Shown one piece after another: positions 8,333 to 17,900 of a stretch of 38,293 nucleotides of DNA; position 1 is the stretch's first letter, and each line of letters begins with the position of its first letter. The notes below the pieces were generated by a model. The model had not been told where the DNA came from. It ran no database searches and was given only the letters and a program-made list of their open reading frames with translations. This stretch comes from a virus. The stretch is from positions 1 to 38,293 of the IMG/VR virus record IMGVR_UViG_3300032093_000365; one strand, written 5' to 3'. The position numbers and the translations under genes are program-made.

Positions 8333-8773
8333 ATGATTATCGATAAACAAGCCCGGTTCGATTGGGATGACGCAATCACTGCGACGCGCGTCTCAACGGA
8401 CAAGATTGATTTGGGAGCCAACAACCGCGATCTCGGTTTGCTGGACGATCTCTATCTGATCGTCATGGCAACCGAAGCGTTCACGGCGGCGGGCGCGGCA
8501 ACGTTGACGGTCGATCTGGTTGACGACGACAACGCGTCGCTTTCGTCTCCGGCCACGCTGCAAACGTTGGCGAGCGTGGTTGGCAAGGCGACGCTTGTTG
8601 CCGGCTACACGATCTTCAAGGGGCGCTTGCCGATCGAAAAGATCACGCAACGCTACTTGGGTCTCAACTTCACGGTTGCGACCGGCCCGATGACGGCCGG
8701 TAAGGTTCGCGCGTTCCTGACGCCGAACATTGACCGTCAGTTCGCCTTCCCGCGTGGGTATGTGAACTACTAA
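8333..8773 (+). CDS. Capsid cement/decoration protein, Bbp16-like
   Basis: A 146-residue protein starting MIIDKQARFDWDDAITATRVS with a following DLGANNRDLG and LYLIVMATEAF. This is the pattern of the Bbp16 family first seen in Bordetella phage BPP-1, a capsid cement protein that binds the outer shell. It follows the major capsid gene as in other members and has a strong AGGAAGGA ribosome site upstream. The C-terminal part ends in the FLTPNIDRQ...YPRGYVNY-like form expected of the family. The family call rests on recognition by eye. Confidence 0.78.
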   Translation: MIIDKQARFDWDDAITATRVSTDKIDLGANNRDLGLLDDLYLIVMATEAFTAAGAATLTVDLVDDDNASLSSPATLQTLASVVGKATLVAGYTIFKGRLPIEKITQRYLGLNFTVATGPMTAGKVRAFLTPNIDRQFAFPRGYVNY

Positions 8774-8775
8774 TC

Positions 8776-8804
8776 GGGCGGCGGCGGGCTTCGGCTCGCC
8801 GCCC
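8776..8804 (+). terminator. Possible weak terminator hairpin with UUCG loop
   Basis: Arms GGGCGGCG (8776-8783) and CGCCGCCC (8797-8804) pair perfectly and enclose a smaller GC/GC stem capped by TTCG. The first T-rich stretch is about ten bases downstream, so termination would be weak. It could instead protect the upstream cement mRNA. Confidence 0.4.
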
Positions 8805-8840
8805 TTCGATCTGGATTTTCTTCTAGCAGGCAGGTGCAAA

Positions 8841-9350
8841 ATGGCCGCTGAGTACAAAACGAAAAGCCCGGCATTCATCAACGACACGATGGTTCCAGCC
8901 GGCACTACGATCAACTTCGAGGGCGAGCCGGGCGACAATCTGGAACCGCTCAACGATGAAGCGCACGCGGCCTTCGCCACGGCGGCGGCGCGGCGCGCGG
9001 AGAAGGCGCAAGCTATCAAGTCGGCGATCGCCGGCACGATCGACCCCGCCACGGCCGATAGCGTTGCGGCGCTGATCGACCAAGTTCGCGACTTCGCAGT
9101 TCGCTTGGCGGCGGCTGAAGCTCGCGTGGCGACGGTTGAAGCTAAGTCGGCTCCCGACCTTAGCGCGTATGCGACTAAGGCCGACGTTGACGCGGTTAAG
9201 GCTGACGCGGCAGAGCTTGATCAGGGCTTGACCCTTGTCTCCTCGCGCGTGTCGGAAGTCGAAGGCGTTCTCGGTTCGCTCGCTGCGCAACCGGCTCCGG
9301 CCCCGGCTCCCGCTCCGGCCCCTGAACAGCCGGCCCCGCCGGCGGAATAA
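8841..9350 (+). CDS. Structural protein with coiled coil and Pro-Ala tail
   Basis: A 169-residue, acidic protein. Residues 1-45 form a small domain with the pattern PAFINDTMVPAGTTINFEG, resembling the N-terminus of phage head proteins that carry a beta-rich entry domain. Residues 45-145 are Ala/Asp/Glu/Val helical and should form coiled coils. The last 25 residues are a PAPA-type repeat. A GCAGG-type ribosome site lies just before the ATG. It sits between the cement gene and a terminator, at the end of the head module. The function is probably head decoration or head completion, but this is inference. Confidence 0.6.
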   Translation: MAAEYKTKSPAFINDTMVPAGTTINFEGEPGDNLEPLNDEAHAAFATAAARRAEKAQAIKSAIAGTIDPATADSVAALIDQVRDFAVRLAAAEARVATVEAKSAPDLSAYATKADVDAVKADAAELDQGLTLVSSRVSEVEGVLGSLAAQPAPAPAPAPAPEQPAPPAE

Positions 9351-9379
9351 TAGTCCCTACCCTCCCTGGGACCAACTTG

Positions 9380-9416
9380 GCCGGTGCGTTGAGAAATCAG
9401 CGCACCGGCTCTTTTT
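9380..9416 (+). terminator. Intrinsic terminator after the head genes
   Basis: Nine-base perfect arms GCCGGTGCG (9380-9388) and CGCACCGGC (9401-9409) enclose a twelve-base loop and are followed by TCTTTTTA. It separates the head module from the tail module and would lower expression of the tail genes relative to capsid. Confidence 0.85.
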
Positions 9417-9425
9417 ATATGCGTC

Positions 9426-10022
9426 ATGGCTGACAAACTTGGCATCATCAAAGCGGCAGTTATTCGAGCGGGCGGGGAGCCTCCTCAATCCCTGACCGAC
9501 GATAGCGACGACGTGATCGCGGCGGTCGCGCTCTACGATAGTCTCGTGACGGAAGCGCTATGCGCGCACGCTTGGAGCTTCGCGACGCGTTGGGAGACGG
9601 TGACGCGCGAGGTCGATACGCCACCGGCCCCGTACAAAACGCAGTACGCAATCCCGGCCGAGTGCATCAATGTCCGCGATTTGATCGACACCTACGGCAA
9701 GGCGGTCGCCTACGAAATTGTTGAGAACAAAATCTACACGTACCGCGAAGACGCGGCCGACGAAGACTTGACGCTTATCTACAATTGGTGGCCGAGCGAG
9801 ACCCGTTGGCCCCCTGACTTCGCCGGCGCGGTCCAAGAGTTTATGGTCGCTCGCGTGCTCGAAGCATTCGAGGAACGCATTCGCGCCTTGGAGCGCGAAG
9901 ATATCGCTATGCGCAAGATGACGCGAGCGATGAACCGGGACAAGCGTCAGTCGCCGCCGAAGAAGAACAACCGGAGCCCGATGCTTCGCGCGTGGCGCAA
10001 TCGAGCGGTTGATCGCACATGA
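9426..10022 (+). CDS. Tail tubular protein A-like adaptor
   Basis: A 198-residue protein matching the T7 gp11 adaptor type: MADKLGIIKAAVIRAGG at the start, a VALYDSLVTEALCAHAWSFA helix, then PAPYKTQYAIPAECI and the IYNWWPSE strand. These adaptors form a ring beneath the portal and carry the nozzle. The length is typical. The next gene, the nozzle, overlaps its stop by ATGA, giving the usual A-B pair. Confidence 0.85.
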   Translation: MADKLGIIKAAVIRAGGEPPQSLTDDSDDVIAAVALYDSLVTEALCAHAWSFATRWETVTREVDTPPAPYKTQYAIPAECINVRDLIDTYGKAVAYEIVENKIYTYREDAADEDLTLIYNWWPSETRWPPDFAGAVQEFMVARVLEAFEERIRALEREDIAMRKMTRAMNRDKRQSPPKKNNRSPMLRAWRNRAVDRT

Positions 10023-12169
10023 GGCGTCCTCGCAACGTTGTCCAATATAGCTTCGAGGGCGGCGAAGCCGATCCGCAATTCGAGCGGCGCGCGGACGCCG
10101 ACCTATGGGGCTTGACCGCAAAGCGCATGCGCAACGTGCGCCTGACCTACGGCGGCGGCTTTGCGCGCCGGCCGGGCTTGGCGCGCGTGCTGGCGCTTTC
10201 GGGTAATTCCCGCGTAGTGCCGTTTCTCTCGCGCGCTGGAACGGAGCGATTACTTGCGTTCCGCGACGGGCAAATCGACGTCATCAACGCGGCCGGCACG
10301 ATCCTTTCAACGATCAACCCTTCCGGCATCGCGGCGGCGTATCTGCACACAATGCAGATTACGCAATACGACGATCGACTAATCATCGCGAGCCGTGGTT
10401 TTGCCCCGCGCGAATTGACTTGGAGCGAAGCCGGCTCTTCGTTCTCAATCGCCGCGTTCGCATTCGAGACGCGAACGGATAGCTCGCGCGGCTGGCCTTA
10501 TTATCGCTTCCGCGAAACGCGCGGCGAGACGATCACACCAAGCGGCGTGACGGGTAGCATTACGCTGCAAGCGAGTGGCGCGGTTTTCAACGCGTCGCAC
10601 GTTGGCGTTCGCTTCACCCTGCTTGACCGGGAGGTTGAGGTAACGGCGTTCACTGACGCTGACACAGTAACGGCGACGGTCATTCAAGAGCTATACCCGA
10701 CGCGGCTCTTGACCGTTGGGAGCACGAAGGGGTTCGCGGCCGGGCAAGTCGTGCAAGACAGTGTTGGCGATATCGAAATGGAAGTCGCAAGCATTGTCTC
10801 TGCGACGCAACTGAACGTGATCCTTATGGACACGTTCACCGACCCCAGCACGTCTTCGAACAATCTACTCGGCCCCGCCGGAGCAACGCCGCTGACGGCC
10901 GTTGGCGCGGCGGGTTCAAACGGCGGCACCGTGCAATGGAAAGAGCAATTGCTTTCCGCCTATCGAGGCTATCCGTCAGCGGTGTTGTCGCACAAGGATC
11001 GCTTGATTTTCGCCGACTTCGCCGGAGCGCCAGAGCTTCACGCAATGTCGCTGATCGGCATACCGGAAGACTTTGACACTGGCTCCGGCCTAGATGATGA
11101 GGCGATCATCGACGGCCCCGGCGATGCTAAGGGCAAGCGCGTCATTCAACTTGTGTCGATGGAACAGCTAATCACGCTGACCGACAACGGGTGTTATTAC
11201 GTCGGCGAAGGCCCCGGCTCTCCGTTGACGCCGGCCAACGTCGAATTCCTTCCAATCGGCCCCGAGAAGGCGACGGCTTGCAACACCGTCAAGACGGCCG
11301 AAGGCGTTGTGTTTGCCGAAGCCGAAGCCGATCGCCTTATGCTCTTGACGGCGACGGGGCAATTGCGCCGCGCGTGGTCCGGCACTGAATTGCTTGGCGC
11401 ATCGAGTACCCTCTTCAATTCACCCTCGCGTATGTTGCTTGTCGATGGCTCCGACCTTGGGCCGGAGCGCTATATCTTTGCGGTCAATAACGACGGCGCG
11501 CTTTGCGTCGTCCACTATCGCCGAGACAGTGAGCTAGCCGGCGCGTCGCTTTGGAGCACGGTCAACGGTTCGTTTGTTGACCTATGCTATTGGCAAGGGA
11601 GCGTTCACGCCGTCGTCAACCGCTCCGGCTCATACACGCTGGAACGGTTCGATAACGATCGACTGCTTGATAATTCGATCCTGATCTCGCACGCGGGCGG
11701 GACGACGCCAACAAGCGCCACGCTCGCGAGCCGCCAAGATATTGCGCTCGTTTGGCGCAAGACGGTTGACGGTGAAGCGCGCCGCGCCGATCTCGGCTCA
11801 CTTTACGACTGCACTGCCGGCGGCGTGATCACTGGATCGCCGACAACCGGCCCGCGTGATTATGAGGCTGGCGATCGCTTCCCCGTCACGGTGCAGCCGT
11901 GGCCCCCAATCGATCCGGAATTCGGTCCTAGCGAATATCAACGCGTCGCCGGTGCGTCGATTGATATCCTAGATAGCGGCATCTTCTACGCGATGGGGCA
12001 AGTTCTTTCGCCGTACCGCGCCGCCGATGATATCTCCGAACCGCCCCCATTGCGCACCGGGTGGCGCAAGAAGAAATACATGGGCCGAAAGCGCGATTGG
12101 GATTTTGCGCTGACACAAGTAGAAGCCGCGCCATTTACCGTGCGCGTGCTGACGTTAGAGGTGCGATAA
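10019..12169 (+). CDS. Tail tubular protein B / nozzle protein
   Basis: A 716-residue beta-rich protein of the T7 gp12 type, forming the tail nozzle through which DNA leaves. The N-terminus NVVQYSFEGGEADPQ and GLTAKRMRNVRLTYGGGFARRPG is characteristic of this family, where early Gly/Arg-rich strands contact the adaptor. The body contains repeated propeller-like strands such as LLAFRDGQIDVINAAGT and DRLIFADFAGAPELH. The length is close to T7 gp12 (about 790). Its stop overlaps the next start as TAATG. Confidence 0.87.
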   Translation: MRRPRNVVQYSFEGGEADPQFERRADADLWGLTAKRMRNVRLTYGGGFARRPGLARVLALSGNSRVVPFLSRAGTERLLAFRDGQIDVINAAGTILSTINPSGIAAAYLHTMQITQYDDRLIIASRGFAPRELTWSEAGSSFSIAAFAFETRTDSSRGWPYYRFRETRGETITPSGVTGSITLQASGAVFNASHVGVRFTLLDREVEVTAFTDADTVTATVIQELYPTRLLTVGSTKGFAAGQVVQDSVGDIEMEVASIVSATQLNVILMDTFTDPSTSSNNLLGPAGATPLTAVGAAGSNGGTVQWKEQLLSAYRGYPSAVLSHKDRLIFADFAGAPELHAMSLIGIPEDFDTGSGLDDEAIIDGPGDAKGKRVIQLVSMEQLITLTDNGCYYVGEGPGSPLTPANVEFLPIGPEKATACNTVKTAEGVVFAEAEADRLMLLTATGQLRRAWSGTELLGASSTLFNSPSRMLLVDGSDLGPERYIFAVNNDGALCVVHYRRDSELAGASLWSTVNGSFVDLCYWQGSVHAVVNRSGSYTLERFDNDRLLDNSILISHAGGTTPTSATLASRQDIALVWRKTVDGEARRADLGSLYDCTAGGVITGSPTTGPRDYEAGDRFPVTVQPWPPIDPEFGPSEYQRVAGASIDILDSGIFYAMGQVLSPYRAADDISEPPPLRTGWRKKKYMGRKRDWDFALTQVEAAPFTVRVLTLEVR

Positions 12170-12720
12170 TGGCCGAACCGCTTACTTGGGCTATGCTAGC
12201 CGCGACGGCCGTCGGCACCGGTACGCAAGTCTATGGCGCAATGGCGCAGAGCGCCGCCGCGCAAGGGCAGTTCAATGCCGAAGCCCGGATGCGCGAGCTT
12301 GAAAGCAAGCAAGCGGATTTGCAGGCGAAGCAAATCTCGGCGCAGCGCATGTCCGAATTGAACGCGAACCTCGGTGCAATCATGGCTATGCGCGCCGGCA
12401 AGAATTTGCTTGGCGATAGCCCGACCGGAAACGCGATTATTCGCAGCTTCACGCGCGAAAGTCTTGGCTCGCGTGCGAACGAAGTTCTCGACGCGCGCTT
12501 GCGAAGCCTTAGCGCAAAGAATGCGATGTGGGCGGCGCAACAGAGTTCGAAGGCAGCAAAAACCGAAGGCACGATCAATGCAATCGGCGCGCTCGCCGAA
12601 GGCATCGGCGGCGTTATCGGGCAAATGCCGACGCGCACGAGCCCAACAACGGCGCGCACTGGCGTTCTAAAGAAGCGCCAGCCGACCACACGTTCCGGAA
12701 CCAAAGTAACAGGCGGTTAA
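12169..12720 (+). CDS. Internal virion protein (T7 gp14-like)
   Basis: A 183-residue Ala/Arg/Gln-rich helical protein directly after the nozzle gene and before two giant internal proteins. The N-terminus AEPLTWAMLAATAVGTGTQ is a hydrophobic, possibly membrane-inserting segment, followed by a coiled coil (residues 30-70), like T7 gp14, which forms an outer-membrane pore during ejection. The TAATG overlap with the previous gene fixes the start. The assignment rests on position, size and composition. Confidence 0.72.
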   Translation: MAEPLTWAMLAATAVGTGTQVYGAMAQSAAAQGQFNAEARMRELESKQADLQAKQISAQRMSELNANLGAIMAMRAGKNLLGDSPTGNAIIRSFTRESLGSRANEVLDARLRSLSAKNAMWAAQQSSKAAKTEGTINAIGALAEGIGGVIGQMPTRTSPTTARTGVLKKRQPTTRSGTKVTGG

Positions 12721-12721
12721 C

Positions 12722-14989
12722 ATGGCAGTTCGTCGCACAGGTATGTTCGATGCGCCGTCAAGCGTCGTGTCGGTTCAAACGATTAACTCCCCCGTTGGCG
12801 ACACGGCTGGCGTTTGGCAAGCGTTGAGCCAAACCGCCGGCGTCATCATGGACAAATTGCAGCCGCTTCGAAATCAAGCGGCGCAAAACGCGGCACTACA
12901 AGACGCGAGCGAGGGTCGCTATGGCTTGCGCGCGCCGCTATCCGATGAGGCGGAAATCTACAACAACGCAATGACGCAGAGCTATTTGCTCGCGACGGAG
13001 CGCGACATTGATCAACGGCTGATCGAGATTGAAAGCGAGCACGCAGACAGTCCGGAAGCGTTCACTTCTGCATTCGATGGCGTTCGCGCCGGGTTCATGG
13101 AGAACGCGCCCGACGATCTCGCACCACACCTTGACGCCCTTCTCACACAGCGCGAGACGGAAGCGACGCGCCGCATCGGGGAGCGGCTTCGCAATCGCGC
13201 AATCGAAGCTTACGCGTCGAACGCAGCCGCGCGCCTCGCGCAAATGGAAGCGCGACTGACGGGCTACGAGGATATCAATTCAGAGGAATTCCAAACCGCG
13301 TTTTCCGAATACGAGCAAACCGGCCTTGCGATTATGAAAAATCCATTGTCCGGCGTGACGGGCGATGAATGGGAATTCCGGCGCGGAAACTTCTTCTCTC
13401 GACTGACTGCCAATCAGGTCGCGAACCAAGCGATCACGATGTATCAGGACGAAGGCGGCAACGCTGAAAGCGCAGCGCGAGCGATTGCCTTTGTCGAAGA
13501 ACAGATGCGCAATCCAGAGCTTGTATTGACGGAAGCGCAGCGCGACGCGTCGTTCAATGAAGCGCGCCGGCGCATCAATGCAATGGAGGTCGAACGTCGC
13601 CGCTCCGAGCGTGAGCTTGCGACGCAAATCCGCCTTGCGCGCTCCGAAGCGAACAACGAAGCGCGCGACCTTCTCTCCGGCGCGAATGCGATGGCGCAAT
13701 CATTCGTCGTCATCCCCGACGACGAGATCGCAGAACTAAGCCAAGCTGTGCAAGCGAGCGGCAGTGCAGCGCGCGCGCGAGAATTCAACGAGCTTGTTAT
13801 CGAGAACAACGTTCGCGGCCGGCTCCAAGGCGCTACGCTTCCGCAAATCGATGGCGTCATCGGCCAATTCCGCGAGCTTGCGCAGCAAGGCGATGGCGAC
13901 GCGGCGGTCGCCTTGTTGGAGGCGCAACGCTATCGCGACAATCTCCTTCGCGCCGACACCGTGACGGGCATGCAATTGCACCAAGGGCAAGCGCCGGCCC
14001 CGCTCTATGAGGGGCTTGGTCCGCGCATTCGCCAAGTCGAAAGCTTCGGGCGCGACGTTGGGCGCAATGATCTGACGTACCTATCGCCCGGCGAACGCGA
14101 AGCCCTTGCGGCCGAAGTCAGTCGTGGCGGTGAAGGCGCGCTTTCGATCATTCGCGGCATTGTCAGTGAAGCGGCGTCAGAGCCGGGCGGTGGTCGCTTG
14201 CGTGCGCAGCGCATTCTATCGGAGATCGCCGGCGCGGCCGGCCCTGAATACGCGGCGATCGGGAACGTTTACCTTCGCGGCGGCGAAGCATCGTCCGGCA
14301 CGGCTCGCGTAATGACGAACGCAATTCAGGCGCGGCAGCAAGAGGGTTACAACCGATCGACCTACCTCCCCACTAATCGACCGGCCGGCGTTGAGAACAC
14401 GATAATCGCCGAAGTTCTCGGCGAACAAAACATGCGCGGCATGTCGCCCGAGGAATTGAATGAAATTCAGGTCGCGGCGGATTTGTATTATGAGGGTCGC
14501 GCGATCGGAGACCCCGCCATTTACGAGAGTTCGTCGCGATACGAGAACGCATATCGCAGCGCGGTTCAATCCGTACTTGGTGGCGTCTCCCGCAATATCG
14601 GTGGCCGCGAATTCGCATTCGGCGGCGTAGCGGACACCGGACGCCGCTTGAACGCAGGGACGCGCTACGGCGGTGTCACGGTGAACAATGAGGTCGTGAT
14701 CCCGAATTGGATCAGGCGCGATCAATTCTCCCAAGTGTACCGCAGCCTTTCGCTTGGCGATTTCAGCGAGGCGGGAAACGGCCGCATTCCAATGGGCGGC
14801 GCGGTAAGCGATTGGCGCGAGGCGCGTCTTGTCCCGACCGGGCGCGAGCTTGGCGAATACTTCCTGATCGATGAGAACGGCGCGCGCTATATGGTTGGAA
14901 CCGGCGCTGATCGTCAGCCCTACGCTTTCAACATCAACCGTTTGCGTGCGTCGCTAGCAGAGAGGAGACGTGATGCAGTAGTTCCATGA
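12722..14989 (+). CDS. Internal virion protein (T7 gp15-like)
   Basis: A 755-residue, mostly alpha-helical, Arg/Glu/Ala-rich protein with no catalytic motif that I recognise. It occupies the slot of T7 gp15, whose helical repeats build the periplasmic tube of the ejection machine. Long charged helices run from about residue 90 to 340, followed by a Gly/Ala-rich segment near 480-520. It starts two bases after the preceding stop, and its own stop overlaps the 2076-residue gene by ATGA. The family call is by context. Confidence 0.7.
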   Translation: MAVRRTGMFDAPSSVVSVQTINSPVGDTAGVWQALSQTAGVIMDKLQPLRNQAAQNAALQDASEGRYGLRAPLSDEAEIYNNAMTQSYLLATERDIDQRLIEIESEHADSPEAFTSAFDGVRAGFMENAPDDLAPHLDALLTQRETEATRRIGERLRNRAIEAYASNAAARLAQMEARLTGYEDINSEEFQTAFSEYEQTGLAIMKNPLSGVTGDEWEFRRGNFFSRLTANQVANQAITMYQDEGGNAESAARAIAFVEEQMRNPELVLTEAQRDASFNEARRRINAMEVERRRSERELATQIRLARSEANNEARDLLSGANAMAQSFVVIPDDEIAELSQAVQASGSAARAREFNELVIENNVRGRLQGATLPQIDGVIGQFRELAQQGDGDAAVALLEAQRYRDNLLRADTVTGMQLHQGQAPAPLYEGLGPRIRQVESFGRDVGRNDLTYLSPGEREALAAEVSRGGEGALSIIRGIVSEAASEPGGGRLRAQRILSEIAGAAGPEYAAIGNVYLRGGEASSGTARVMTNAIQARQQEGYNRSTYLPTNRPAGVENTIIAEVLGEQNMRGMSPEELNEIQVAADLYYEGRAIGDPAIYESSSRYENAYRSAVQSVLGGVSRNIGGREFAFGGVADTGRRLNAGTRYGGVTVNNEVVIPNWIRRDQFSQVYRSLSLGDFSEAGNGRIPMGGAVSDWREARLVPTGRELGEYFLIDENGARYMVGTGADRQPYAFNINRLRASLAERRRDAVVP

Positions 14990-17900
14990 ATGGGCTACAA
15001 TTCACCGACCGCACCGAGGACGAAGACGTAGAGCAAGGGAGCCCGCCAGAGGCGGCGCTTTCCGTCAATCCCCGGCAAATCGTCACAGACGCGTTGCTTC
15101 GATCGAGCGGCAACCCGGCGCTCATGGTGGCGGGCAATCCGCAGCTTGCCTACGATCAAGTCACGAACTTTCGCTATGGTCGATATCGCGACAACACGCG
15201 CAGCAATATCACTGCGCTTGGCGACGTTTACGATGATGCTGACGACGAAGTGTTCCGGATTACGGGGCAACGTCTCGGCAATCCGCTAGTCGCTGACGGC
15301 ATCGGCGATTACTTCAATCGAGAAATTCTCAACACGAGCGGCACCGGAACGGATCGATATGCGTCGGCCGTCAACGATCCGCGTATGCAGTGGCACGCGG
15401 AGCTTGCGCGTCTCGCCGCATCCGACCCGCGCCTTGCTGCAATTCAGGAGCGCTACGGAGACCGCGCGCGCGTCGATGCGTTAGCCGCTCAATTGCGCCG
15501 GGACGTCACCGACGACTATCACCGATACCTTGGCGACGACAACTCGGTTAATCAGCTAGTGCGCGGCGTGCTCGGCGCTCCGGGTATGATCGTTGGCGGC
15601 TTGTCTTCTGGATCGCCGGAGCAAATTGCACAGCTTGCGTCCGGTGGCGCAGCGCGCGGCATGACGCTGGCGGAGCGAGCTATCTCCGGCGCTTTGTCGA
15701 ACATTGTTGGTCAAGCGGTGATCGAACCTGTTTTGATCGAAGACGCTCGACGCATGGGCGAGGAATATTCTGGCGAACAAATCGCGCTGGACTTCATCAT
15801 CGCCGCCGGCTTTGGCGCAGCGATCGACGTTGCTGGCGGTGTTCTCGACGCGCCGGGCGATGCCCCGCCGATTGAAATGGATACCCCGCCGCTCCGCGCG
15901 CGGGTGGCGTCGCTTCAAGAAAATATCCGCAGGCTTAACGATGGAGGCGACAGCGCCCCGGTGACGGTCGAAGGCCAAACGCTCACGGTTGTTGATCAGG
16001 CGGAAATCGACCGACTAGCCGACCAAATCTTTCGCCTTCGCCAAGGCGAGACGTTGCCTGACGTTACCCCCAATGATGTGACAGAGGGGCGAAATTCAGC
16101 GCGCGATGCCGACAATACTGGTGGCGTGCAATTGCCGCCGTCGCGGCCGATGACGCTTTATCATGGGTCAAGTAGTGGGCCGTTTGGGGAATTCAACAAT
16201 GTGCCGACATTCTTTGCACGCGATCGTGAAAGGTCTCAGAGGTACGCCGAGGCTGGCGGGAGCGACTACGTTCGCGAAGTAACAGCTAACTTGCGGATTG
16301 CTAATAGAGAGGACGCGCGGCCATTCTTTAAAAACGGCAGATACAATCAAGAGGCGATGCGAGCCGCTGGTTTCGATGGGTTTTCCGTGGGCGAGGATGT
16401 TATTATCTTTCGCCCCAGAGAAGTGTTTCCTCTCACTCCAAAAGCTCTTGATGATGTGCCGGGCGGCGACATTCAGCGCGCGCTTACCGGCCAAGCGGAA
16501 AGCCTTGTTGTCTCTGCATATAGCCGAGACGCGGCGACGGCGCGCACGTTCCCCGATCCGGACGTCGCCGATCCGATCGCATTGGCCGACTACATCAACG
16601 CGGCCGATCGTTTCATCAACGGCGAAAGCGATCAGTTCCCGGTTGAGGCGCGGCCGGTTCGCGTTGCCGAAGAGGGTGAGGTCTCGGCCGCGCGAGCCGC
16701 AGCGGACGACACTCCCGCCCCCGATCCCGGTACGGTCGAAACAATCCGCTTCAACGGTCAAGAGCGCCAGCGAACGTTTATGCGCTTCGATCCGCGTGAG
16801 ATCGAAGCCGACGCTGAAACGTTCCAATACAAGCGATCACAAGGCGCGGACGGATTGACCGGCGTGCTTGAAGGCGTTGAGACGTTCGATCCCGCAAGCG
16901 CCGGCAAGGTCAAGGTGTTTGAGTACGCCGATGGTCGCCGCGTCATTGCGGACGGACACCAGCGCCGCGCACTCGCACGATCGGCCGCGCAAGCCGGGCA
17001 AGCGAACGTTTGGCTCGACGGCTACCTTTATCGAGAAGCGGACGGATGGACGACGCGCGAGGTTCGCAATCTCGCAGCGCAGAAGAACTTGCGCGAGACG
17101 CCCGGCGATCCAATCGACACGGCGCAATTGCTCCGCGAAGCGCCGGAGCTAATCGATAGTTCGGTTCCGCAGCGCAGTCGCGGTTTCCGCGTCGCCGCCG
17201 GCATCTCGAAGCTTAGCGATGCAGCCTTCGCAGCGGTGCGCGCCGGCGTTGTTGATCCGAACTTTGCGGCCGCAATTGGCGAGATCGCCGGATCACGCCC
17301 TGAAATCCATGAACCGCTGATCACGATGTTCCAGCAACAGCCGCCGCGCTCTGTGCGCGAGGCTTCGTTTATCGTGCATGAGGCGATGCAAGCCGAAGTG
17401 TTCCGTTCGGAAGCGGCGCAATTGTCCATGTTCGGCGACGCTCCGGAACTTTCCGGAATGCGCGAGCGCGCCGAAATTCTGCGCATTGCCGGAAACACGC
17501 TGCGAAACGACAAGCGCTTGTTTGACGTCGCGGCTCGCAACGCTGACGTGCTCGAAAGCGCCGGCAATATCATTCGCAAGGAAGAGAGTGCGCGCCGCGC
17601 CGACCTAGCCGAAGCCCTGCTTCGCAATCTCGATATGCTCGCAACGCGGCCTAGTGCGGTGTCGCGCTTGCTTCGAGAGATCGCCGACACAGCGGCACGC
17701 GAGAAGATTAAGCCGGAGATTGCGTCCGATCGCTTTGTCGCTGGGCTTGTCGATTTGCTGAATGAGCGCGGTTTGATCGGTCTCATGCAAGAGCGCCCGC
17801 CAGAGGTAAACCCGCCGCGACCGATCAATGATCCGCCGCAACAGCGTATGCAAGAGCACGAGCGCGCCGCAGACTTGGCTAACGCGCACGACGCGGACGG

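Noticed and set aside
7297-8424. Open frame of 375 codons opposite the major capsid gene
   Set aside because: It mirrors the biased codons of the capsid gene, its product is His/Arg-rich and unlike a folded protein, and it spans the end of the capsid gene and the start of the cement gene.
10019-10036. TGAGGCGTCCTCG as another operator
   Set aside because: One mismatch in the right arm, located inside a structural gene start, far from the switch.
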